Source: a bacterium
Lineage (GTDB): Bacteria; Joyebacterota; Joyebacteria; Joyebacterales; Joyebacteraceae
Reading direction: 5' to 3'
Assembly: GCA_025774245.1 (NCBI GenBank)
Contig: JALGWI010000002.1
Location: forward strand, 1-64,000
Length of the DNA stretch: 64,000 bases
Of this stretch, positions 18,252 through 27,400 are shown piece after piece. Each line of letters starts with the position of its first letter. Position 1 is the first letter of the stretch. The notes beneath the pieces were generated by a model. It had not been told where the DNA came from, searched no databases, and was given only the letters and a program-made list of their open reading frames with translations. Position numbers and translations under genes: made by a program.

Positions 18252-19046
18252 TTGGGAACCGACAGATCGAGAGACGCCTTCGCCGAGCTGGTCGCGCTCA
18301 CGCGCCACCTTCGCTCCCCCGAGGGCTGCGCCTGGGACCGCGCGCAGACGGTCGCCTCCATCCGGCCCCACCTCGTCGAGGAGTTCCACGAGCTCCTCGA
18401 GGCTCTCGACGTCGCGGATGACGGGAGACTTCGTGACGAGCTCGGGGATCTGCTCTTCCTTATCGTGTTCATCGCCAGGATCGCCGAGGAGGAGGAGCGA
18501 TTCGGCGTCGGCGACGTCATCGAAGGCATCGACGCGAAGCTCCGCCGCCGACACCCGCACGTCTTCGGCGACGAGGTGGCGAGCACTCCCGACGAGGTGA
18601 GAAGCACCTGGGAGACGATCAAGCTCACCGAGAAGTCCCACGCGGACAGGAAGTCGATCCTCGACGGGCTGCCGCGCGAGTTCTCGGCGCTCCTGACGGC
18701 CCGGCGGCTCCAGGAGAAGGCCGGCGCCGTCGGGTTCGACTGGGAGAGCCCGCACGACGTGCTCGACAAGATCGAGGAAGAGGTTCGCGAGCTTCGAGAC
18801 GAGATCGATGACGGTCCGCGGGAGAGGCGCGAGGCCGAACTCGGAGATCTCCTCTTCGCGATCGTCAACATCGCCCGCTCTCTCGAGATCGACCCCGAGG
18901 CGGCGCTCAGGAAGACGAACCTCCGGTTCAGGAAGCGGTTCGCTCTGATCGAGGAGCGGTTCAAGGGGCAGGATCTTCGTGAGGTCGGACTCGAGGCGAT
19001 GGACCGAGTGTGGGACGAGGCGAAGAAGGCGGAAGGCGAAGGGTAG
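18252..19046 (+). CDS. mazG: nucleoside triphosphate pyrophosphohydrolase MazG
   Basis: Hydrolyses (d)NTPs to NMP and pyrophosphate, a nucleotide-pool cleaning enzyme. The protein of about 264 residues has two MazG-type helical domains, each with the metal-binding ExxE...ExxD pattern: EEFHELLEAL...DELGDLLF in the first and EEEVRELRDE...AELGDLLFAIVN in the second. The family hallmark CAWDRAQT is at the N-terminus. The start is uncertain: TTG at 18252 follows GGAGGA by only 3 nt, and an in-frame ATG at 18228 has no clear RBS. It is one of few plus-strand genes and converges on the NUDIX gene. Confidence 0.93.
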   Translation: MGTDRSRDAFAELVALTRHLRSPEGCAWDRAQTVASIRPHLVEEFHELLEALDVADDGRLRDELGDLLFLIVFIARIAEEEERFGVGDVIEGIDAKLRRRHPHVFGDEVASTPDEVRSTWETIKLTEKSHADRKSILDGLPREFSALLTARRLQEKAGAVGFDWESPHDVLDKIEEEVRELRDEIDDGPRERREAELGDLLFAIVNIARSLEIDPEAALRKTNLRFRKRFALIEERFKGQDLREVGLEAMDRVWDEAKKAEGEG

Positions 19047-19139
19047 GAGTTCGGATCGAAGCCGGGATGCGTCGCCGCGTCATCCGCGGTCGGGACGCGC
19101 TCCGGCGGAGAGCCGGTCAGCCGCGCCCGCGGCGACCGG

Positions 19140-19577
19140 TCATCGCCCGCGAGCCCAGCGGTCGCTCAGATAGTCCCGCAGGATCCCCCGGTGATCGAAG
19201 GCCATCTCGTCGGGAAGCTCGTCCGCGCGGAAGACGCGCGCGCTCCTGGCGTCGTCGGCACCCTCCAGCACGCCGCTTCCCTTCGCCGTGAAGACCGTCG
19301 TGATCGTGTGCATGCGACAGTCCCGTCGCGGGTCGGAGTAGACGTGGAACTGCTCGAGGTCATCGAGCGCAAGCCCGGTCTCCTCACGCGCCTCGCGGAC
19401 CGCCGCGGCCTCGGCGGACTCCCCGTAGTCGATGAAGCCTCCCGGCAGCGCCCACCCGTGCGGCGGGTTTGCGCGCTCGATGAGAACGATCCCACCCTCG
19501 CATTCGATGATGATGTCGACCGTCGGCGCGGGGTTCCTGGGATGGTCCTTCGCGTGGTCGTCTACCTGTCCGGACAT
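19140..19577 (-). CDS. NUDIX hydrolase
   Basis: A 145-residue NUDIX-fold pyrophosphohydrolase. The complete Nudix box [22 protein letters not shown] is present ([20 protein letters not shown] and on). The surrounding [20 protein letters not shown] and [11 protein letters not shown] segments resemble the ADP-ribose pyrophosphatase/MutT-like group, but the substrate cannot be fixed from sequence. The ATG at 19577 overlaps the end of the barrel-protein gene by 16 nt, indicating one transcript with DUF1844 and the barrel gene. No strong RBS is seen, consistent with translational coupling. Confidence 0.9.
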   Translation of the reverse strand: MSGQVDDHAKDHPRNPAPTVDIIIECEGGIVLIERANPPHGWALPGGFIDYGESAEAAAVREAREETGLALDDLEQFHVYSDPRRDCRMHTITTVFTAKGSGVLEGADDARSARVFRADELPDEMAFDHRGILRDYLSDRWARGR

Positions 19578-20860
19578 CCGTCCTCGTCCTCGAACCCGTC
19601 GAGGTCTTCCTTTTCGTCGGGGCACATGTCTCGTTCGTCGACGATCCCGTCGCCGTCGTTGTCGAGATCCGGAACGCCGTCGCTGTCCTCGAACCCGTCG
19701 AAGTCCTCAGCCTGGAGCGGTGCACCGTCGAGCGCGTCGTGGATGCCGTCGCCGTCGTTGTCGAGATCGGGGCACCCATCCTCGTCCTGGTACCCGTCGA
19801 AGTCCTCCGGGCGGCGGGGGCAGGCGTCCTCGTAGTCCGGGATGCCATCGCCGTCCGTGTCGGCCGCCGAGACCGGCCACGCGTAGGCGACGGCGACCGT
19901 CAGCTCCCAGTCCGGGTAGGCATTGTGGGGATCGAAGTCGGTCGACGCATCGTCGCCCGAGATCGCGACGCCGAAGCCCGCCGTGGCGCTCCAGCCGTCG
20001 CCGAACCGCACGCGGAGTCCGGGCGTCACGGTGAGCGGGTTCTCCTTGAGCGCCACGACCTCGCGGCTCTGGATGATGTCTGCGCGGAACTCCGTGAAGA
20101 GGCTCACGTTCTCGCCGGGGAACTCGACCGCGCCGCGCAGGATCAGGGCGTCGTTGTCGGTGCCGCTCCCCCCCTCGGGCACGGGCGGATAGTAGTCCGG
20201 ATAGAACCTGCGGCCGTGGTCGTCCCGCCCGTGGAACGCCCAGCCGATGTTCGCGTGGAGCCGCATGGGGAAGCTGGCCGTGAAGTCGCCGGTGGCGAGG
20301 AGCATGATCTCGGAGTCGGGGTTCTTCCCACCCGTGAGGTAGGTTCGCCCCTCGCAGGCGCTGTCGACCCAGAGCTCGTCACCCGCAGCGAACCCGAAAC
20401 GCCCCTCGAAGGCCAGGAGGAACGAGGGCGTCCACTGGGGCACGCCAACCTTGACGCCGAGCATGGGGTTGTCGAGGCCGGTGACGGGGTTCGAACCCTC
20501 CACGCCTTCGTCCCACGCGGCTCGCCGCGTGCGCAGATCGAAGGACAGCTCGAGCCAGTCGGTGAGGCCGTAGTTCCCGGCCAGGTGGAGGCTCGTGTAC
20601 GAACCGGGCCGCGCGTCGTCGAGGCAGGCCGTCAGGTCGCGCGATTCGTAGTAGTGGGCCGCGAGCGAGAAAGCGAGAACGCCGCGGGTCTGAGGCGCGG
20701 CGGATCGCACGAGGATGAGCCCCGCGCTCCCATACGCCGAGCACTCGCACGAAAGCGTCACGGCAGAGGCGATAGCAGGCACGAGGAGCGACACGACGGC
20801 GAGTGCCGCGATCGCGGAAGGAGCGGTCCGGTTCCTGGACCTCGGACTCGGCTTCGTCAT
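19562..20860 (-). CDS. outer-membrane beta-barrel protein with C-terminal TSP3 repeats
   Basis: A 432-residue exported protein. Residues ~15-33 form a signal peptide ([18 protein letters not shown]). Residues ~35-330 show alternating hydrophobic strands typical of an outer-membrane barrel ([29 protein letters not shown]). Residues ~333-432 are TSP3 repeats ([18 protein letters not shown]). Such a barrel-plus-TSP3 layout usually continues into an OmpA-like peptidoglycan-binding domain, but here the frame stops at DEDGCPDR, inside the last repeat, where the NUDIX start begins. Its ATG overlaps the DUF1844 stop (ATGA). It could be a naturally short form or a truncated gene. Confidence 0.82.
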   Translation of the reverse strand: MTKPSPRSRNRTAPSAIAALAVVSLLVPAIASAVTLSCECSAYGSAGLILVRSAAPQTRGVLAFSLAAHYYESRDLTACLDDARPGSYTSLHLAGNYGLTDWLELSFDLRTRRAAWDEGVEGSNPVTGLDNPMLGVKVGVPQWTPSFLLAFEGRFGFAAGDELWVDSACEGRTYLTGGKNPDSEIMLLATGDFTASFPMRLHANIGWAFHGRDDHGRRFYPDYYPPVPEGGSGTDNDALILRGAVEFPGENVSLFTEFRADIIQSREVVALKENPLTVTPGLRVRFGDGWSATAGFGVAISGDDASTDFDPHNAYPDWELTVAVAYAWPVSAADTDGDGIPDYEDACPRRPEDFDGYQDEDGCPDLDNDGDGIHDALDGAPLQAEDFDGFEDSDGVPDLDNDGDGIVDERDMCPDEKEDLDGFEDEDGCPDR

Positions 20861-21267
20861 GACCGGTCGGTGTCTCCGTCTTCGTGGGCCGGATCGTCGG
20901 CGGGGGCGTCGCCGCCCGCGGGCTCACCGTCCTGCGCGTCGCCCGGCTCGCCACTCGGCTCGGCGCTCGGCGCCGCCGCCTTCGCCTGCTCTTCCTTCGA
21001 CACATCGAGGAAGTTCATGCGGAGCTGGTAGAGAACGTGGTCGATGAGTCGCTTCTCGTCCTCGTTGAGGTTCCCCTCGGTCTTCCGGCGCAGCATGTCG
21101 AGCATGTCGATGCTGTCCCGCACACCTCCGAGGTCGATCTCCACGTCGCCCGTCAGAGGGCTCGCGATCTTCCCGAGCTGCTGCATCGCGGCGGCCTCGA
21201 ACGTCGCCACGATGCGGAAGAACTGGCCGTCGATCCCGGTCGAGGCGCCGTCTCTCTCGTCTGCCAT
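20857..21267 (-). CDS. DUF1844 family protein
   Basis: A small cytoplasmic protein of 136 residues and unknown function. The core (FFRIVATFEAAAMQQLGKI...DSIDMLDMLRRKTEGNLNEDEKRLIDHVLYQLRMNFL) matches the DUF1844 pattern. A low-complexity Ala/Glu/Gly/Asp-rich acidic tail follows (residues ~95-136). The start at ATG 21267 has GGAGG six nt upstream; earlier in-frame ATGs at 21288 and 21297 lack such a site. Its stop overlaps the barrel-protein ATG by 4 nt. Confidence 0.85.
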   Translation of the reverse strand: MADERDGASTGIDGQFFRIVATFEAAAMQQLGKIASPLTGDVEIDLGGVRDSIDMLDMLRRKTEGNLNEDEKRLIDHVLYQLRMNFLDVSKEEQAKAAAPSAEPSGEPGDAQDGEPAGGDAPADDPAHEDGDTDRS

Positions 21268-21376
21268 GCTGACCTCCGCCGGCGGCATCGCCGCCATCGT
21301 TGCTCTCCGCAGTCTAAGTGTCGCGACGTAGGCAGTCAACGCGAATCGCCCGACCTCCGGTCCTCGCCAGCGAACA

Positions 21377-21401
21377 CGCCCCGTCCACCGTGGACGGGGC
21401 G
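21377..21401 (-). terminator. hairpin after giant gene 2
   Basis: A perfect 11-bp stem (CGCCCCGTCCA / TGGACGGGGCG) with a 3-nt loop lies 60 nt past the stop of the minus-strand giant gene 2. On the minus strand it is followed by TGTTCG, a weak U tract. Confidence 0.7.
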
Positions 21402-21459
21402 CGCCCTTTCGCATCCTCTCGAAGAAGCCGCCAGCGGCTCCGTTCCCGAGTCGCAGCGC

Positions 21460-24400
21460 CTACTTCAGCATCGTCATTCTAATGACGTCCGTCTCGTCCC
21501 CGACCGACAGCCTCGCGAGGTAGACGCCCGTCGCAAGCTGTCTGCCCCTCCGATCGAGCCCGTTCCAGACGACGGTGTGTTCGCCGGGTTCCATCCACAC
21601 GTCGACGAGCATGGCGACTCGTCGCCCGGCGGGATCGTACACCTCGAGTCGCACGGGCTCCGCGGTGTCGCCTCCCACGAAGAAGGAGATCGTGGTCGTC
21701 GGGTTGAAGGGGTTCGGGTTGTTCTGAAGGAGGAAGCTCCTGGCCGAGGCGAACTCCTCGTTCTCGTACGGCACGTCCGTCCCACCCTCGTCGGGAATGC
21801 CGTCGCCGTCGCCGTCGATCGTGAGAGTGTAGACCGTATCGATCTCGGGAAGTATCGCCGAGACGTTCGACGGCACCGAGTCACCTCCGAGCTCGCCGTC
21901 CGGCTCCGGATCCCAGCAGAGCGACGCGACGAAAGAGATCTCCGCGTAGGCAGGAACGGCCCCGGGCCCGAGTCCGTAGAGCACGTCCCACGGGATCGCC
22001 AGTTCGCTTCCGCCCTCCACCCCGTGATCGTGCATCGAGTCGAACGCCGAGAGGATGTCGCCGGAGAGATCGGTGGTCGTTGTCGGACTGTCGATCGAGA
22101 AGAACCCATCGACATCGAACTCACCCTGGTGCTGGTAGCAGCCGTACTGGAAGTCGACTCGGACGGCCGAGGCTGTGAAGACCGCCCCCCTCTCCCAAGC
22201 GTCGATGTTCGTGAGGTCGTTCTCACCCTCGGGCCCACCCGGATCGGTGTCCAGATAGAGGAGCCAGCTGTTCCCCTCGACCTGGCCGTTTACACCCAGG
22301 TACAGGAACTCCTCGTCCCAGTCGATGTGAAGACCGTACAGCTCGTTCATGAGGGAGTCCGGGGGGGGATGCCAGGTGCTGTCGTCGTCGGGGTCGTCGA
22401 CCATGAGCGTGTATACGTACCACTCACCGGGGTCGATGTGGCCGTCGATCGTATACTTCGTGGCCGCGCCGATGACGACGATCTCGAGGATGAAGGAATC
22501 GACGGGCGTGCCGTCGGCCGCGACATCAACGGTCCCCACGTAGGTGCCGGGGAGGACCGAGGGATCCGGCAGCGTCACCTCGATCATCCCCTCCACACAT
22601 TCGTTCCAGGGAATGCCGCCAGGGAGTGTACCGACGATGTCGAGCCCGGACGGGTAGTACGAGATCTGCGCGCCGAGGCCGGTCACGTCGCAGTTCCCCA
22701 TGTTGCACACCTCGAACAGGCCCACTGATGACGAACCGTGCCCCTCCACGACGAGCGTCATGATGTTCGCAATGACGTTGTAGGCGTTGTCGGAGACATC
22801 GATCTCGGGAACGCAGTTCACATCGAGAATGAGCGGGATCTCGTCGAAGAGCGTGTTGCCGTCGGCGTAGAGCGACAGCGTCGACTCGTATGTGTCTGCC
22901 CGAGTGCCTGGCGGGACGGCGACACAGATCTCGACCGAGTCGCACTCGCCGGGAGCCAGGTCGAGCGCGGCCGGCTCGACGCTCACGACGTAGGCCGGGA
23001 TGACCTCACCATGGGTCGCGCCGGTGAGGGGCCCGGGCTCCACGCGCGCGTCGGCGACCGGGGTGTTCCCCGTGTTGCAGACGGTGACGAATCCGCAGGA
23101 CGTCTCCCCGGGATCGCCCGACAGCGCGAGCTCGTCATCGCCGAACAGCACCTCGACCAGCTGGGTGACCCAGACCGTGAGGTGGAAGTAGTCCATGAGA
23201 TCCTGGACGGCGGGGAAGAGACCCGAGCCAAAGACGACCCCCGGACCCTCCTCGCCAGGAAGCCAGCCGAGGCCGGTGGCGAGCCCCCGTGCGCAGACCG
23301 GCATCGTGCCGTCTCCCGGGATCCACGTCGGCGGATGGACGGTGCTGTAGGGGCCCGCGAGCTGCGTCCCCGGGACCTCGTGCACGCGGAGCCTCAACCG
23401 CGTCCACTCACCCAGGAGGAGCGTGTCCCCCATGGTCCCATCGAGCCAGACCTCGAGGGGATCGCCCGGACCCTCGAGCCAGATGCTGACAGGTGTCGAG
23501 ACGCCATCGGTCGGGATCTTCAGAAGGTAGCCGGTCGTCGGGTCGAAGTACTGGAAATCGAGGATGCTCTCGGTCCCCGGCCCGTCGACCACATCGACGT
23601 TCGAGATGAGATCGCCGGCGCACCAGAGCCTGAACTCCCCAAGCTCAGCGAGAGCATCGCCAGGATTCACCACGCCCTCGAACACGTTCCCGCTCATGTT
23701 CGCGAAATCGTCGTCGATGTCGAGGTCCGGGAGCCCGAGCCAGAACTGCAGCTCGAGTGTGTCGTTCACCTCATCGGGGTCCCAGATCCCGTTCGGCGCG
23801 AACGGCGGATGCGGTATGTCCTCGAAGATCCTGACGGCGCCCCGATAGAAACCACCCGGAAGCGCCGAGGTGTCGACGCGGACGAGGAACGAGTCGACTT
23901 CGCCGACTGCGAACTCCGGCAGGAGCGGATCGTCGAAGCTCACCGCGCCAGTTGGGTCGACCGGCCCCACGGCGAACCACTCGTACTGCGCGAGAACCTC
24001 GTTGGTGAGATTGACGTTTCCCTGCGGATCGGGTGGGTCGGTGTCCCACACGCGCGACACGTGCGGGCGCGCCGGGAACCCGTTCAGGTCGTTGATCCCG
24101 TCGGGCACGTGTCCCGGATAGGGCCAGTCGCCGTCCGGCCGGGTGTTCGGGTTCGCCAGCCGGAACATCCCGGCGATCTGCATCGGACAGAACGGAGCAC
24201 CCACCAGATGCATCTCCCCCGTACCGGGCGGCTCCGGAAAGGCCGGGGGATCCGACGCGATCCCGACGCCGAGCGGATCACCGTCGTCGTCGCAGACGTC
24301 GAGATCCTTGTGCGGGGCGACCCAGATCCGGAGGGTGACGTAGTCGTCGGGAAGCTCCTGCTCGACATCGCGTCTCGTCTCCACCTGGACGTACCCCACG

Positions 24401-27400
24401 TACCACCCCGGCATCGCGCCCTCGGGCACATCGACCGTCACGTCGACGTCTTGGGACGCGCCGACCGCGAAGTTCTCGACCTGCGGCGGGTTGAAACTGA
24501 CCGCCGTGTAGTGGAACCAGTGCGTCGTGGACGTGTCGGGCACGTCGTAGTCACCCGGCGGGTAGCTCCACAGCGGGCCTGCCCAGTGAAGCGATGTGGA
24601 CCTGAAGTAGCAGGTGTCGATCACCGTTCCAGGGAACGACGGCCCGTCACCCGGATCCGGGTTGTTGATGAGATCAGTGTGCCAGACCTGGAAGGCCTCG
24701 GTGTCGTTCGAGCCCGGCAGGATCCCCACGCCGAACACACCGATGTCGAGCGTGTCGTCCGTCACCCCGACCGCGTTCGGGTGGATGTCAATGTCCCAGT
24801 CGCCCAGCGTGTAGAGAACCGGGTCGACGTCGAGCATGTCGTTGACACCACCACGATCCGTGTCCCATTCGTTCGGATCGCTCTCGCCGCCGGCAAACCA
24901 ATCGGAACTGGTGTCGTGCGGGTCGTTACCGTCCCGGAAGCCGTCGCGGTCCACGTCCTCCTCACCCGGTCCACCGTCGAGCAGTCCGTCGTTGTCGGTG
25001 TCCCAGTTGAGGGGATCGGTCGTGTACGCGCCGTCCTCCACAGTGTCGTAGCGCTGGCTCAGGCACGGGTTCACCGGAGATGTGTTGTTCCCCATCGCCG
25101 AGAGGAGCCCGATCTCGAGGCCATCCGCAAGGTCGTCGATGTCAGTGTCGCACAGAAGCGGATCCGTCATCACGGTCAGGACCTCGTAGCCGTCGAGGAG
25201 ACCCTCGCTGTCCGTGTCGTCGTCGATCGGATCCGTCTCGGTGGCGCCGACGTCGGCGTTGCTGCCGTCGCCGTTCAGGTCCTCATCCAGATCCGACAGG
25301 CCGTCGAAGTCCGAGTCGTAGAGGTAAGGCTCGGAGTTCGGAAGGCCGTCGAAGTCCCACCACGCCGGATCCGGATCGGTTCCCGGACCCCACGGCGGGG
25401 CCGGAGGAATCGGACCCATCGCGCCAACCTCGAAGCCGTCGTGCATGCCGTCGAGGTCGGTGTCGAAGAGGTTCGGATCGGACGGCCGCCAGCCGAGAAC
25501 CCACTCGCCCTGGTGCGGCTGGTGGATCTCCTGGAAGTACTCCTCGCCGTCGTAACGACCGTCGTTGTCGTGGTCCTGGTCGTTGTCGGACGGGTGGTGC
25601 CAGGTGTCGAGTCCCATCTCCTGACGATCGGACAACAGGTCGTTGTCCGAGTCGCTGTCGAGGATGTTCGGAACACCGTCGCCGTCGGTGTCGTTCACGC
25701 CGGCGCAGTCCTCGCTGCCGTCGCCGTCCCACACCCAGTCGTTGTCGCTGTCGACGTCCATCGCGTTGGCGATCCCGTCAACGTCGCTGTCGAGGTCGAC
25801 CGCCTCGATCGGACTGACGAGGAGTTCGGTCTCCCAGCACCCGTCGTTGTCGGTGTCCGGGTTCGATGGATCGGTCAGCCAGACATAGTACTCATGACCA
25901 TCGAGCAGGCCGTCGAGGTCGCTGTCGGGATCGCCCGGGTCGGTCGACTGCGCGAGCTCCACGTCGTCCTCGAGACCGTCGCCGTCGGTGTCAGTGAGCG
26001 TCGGGTCGGTCGGATCGATCGCGTTGTTGCACCACCCGGCCGCGTAGATGCTGGCGGGTGGAATCGTCGGGTCGTTACCGGTGACCTCGTAGTAGTCGGG
26101 CAGGGCGTCGTCGTCGGTATCGCGATCCTGGGCGTCCGTCTCGCCCGGGTCGAGCATGCCGTTTCTGTTCACGTCTTCGATGTTGTCGCTGATGCCGTCG
26201 AAGTCACTGTCGACGAGCCTCGGATCGGTCTTGGTGGTCGGGTCGGCGTCGCCGGCTCCGAACGGACCGAGCGCCGTGAAGGCACCAACGGTGGCCGGCG
26301 TGTAGCCGACCTCCCAGCCGTCCATGATGGTGTCGCCGTCGGTGTCCCAGTCGAGCGGATCGGTTCCGAAGGTCTCCTCATCACCGTCGTAGATCCCGTC
26401 GTCCTCGGTGTCACCATCGAGCGGATCCGTCTCGGTGGCGTCGACAACGCCGTCGTGGTCGGCGTCTTCGTAACCGTCGTAGAGGCCGTCGCCGTCGACG
26501 TCGAAGTTGGTGGGATCGTAGCCGACGAACCCGAAGAAGGTGTTGTCGTCGTCGTCCCAGATCCCGTCACCGTCCGTGTCCGGGTAGTGCGGGTTCGTGA
26601 TGAACCCGTCGGCACCCAGAACCACTTCTTCGCCGTCGTTGAGGCCGTCGTGGAACGGAGCGGGGTAGCCGTAGTCCTGCTCCGAGTGCGCACGCATCGG
26701 GCTCGTCGGCGGCCACGTGACGCCGTTCAGATCCGCGTCGAACCAGGACGGATGAAGCTCATCGCCGTCGAACAGACCATCGCCGTCGAAGTCGTTCACC
26801 TGGTGCATCGTCGGCGCCGGCGTCCCCTCGAGCACCCTCTCCTCGAGATCCCAGAGCCCGTCGCCGTCGCTCTGGTTGGGCGTCCAGCTGTACGAGACGG
26901 CGATCCTGGCGTCCAGAGGATCGGAGCCGCAGGCGACCTCGTCGACGTCCGACAGCCCGTCGCCGTCGGTGTCGATGTTGCCGGGATTGAGCGGGCCGAT
27001 GACGAACCGGTCGCCGCGCGCGTGAAGCACGACCGCCACGAAGTTCTCGTAGGCGATCTCCGTCCTGTCGTGGAAGTACGCGACGTTCGCCGGGGTCTCG
27101 GGCTCGCGCCAGTCGGAGTCCGTGTCGAGCACGTTCGGGATCCCGTCCGCGCCGAGCTCCATGTCCTGATCGTCCTCGGTGAACGACCAGTTGACCGTCA
27201 CCCCGGACGCGTCGATGTACGTACCCGTGATGGTCTCGCCATCGAGGATGCCGTCACCGTCCGTGTCGGGATCGAGCGGGTTGGAGCCCCACGAGTTCAC
27301 CTCGACCCCGTCACCCACGAAGTCGCCATCGGTGTTCTGGTCGAGCGGGTCGGTTCCCGTCGAGTACGTCTCGGTACCGTCGTCGAGGCCGTCGCCATCG

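Noticed and set aside
17702-18964. A 420-codon frame antisense to mazG
   Set aside because: Ser/Arg-rich shadow of mazG. It also crosses the alr-mazG promoters and has no RBS or family resemblance.
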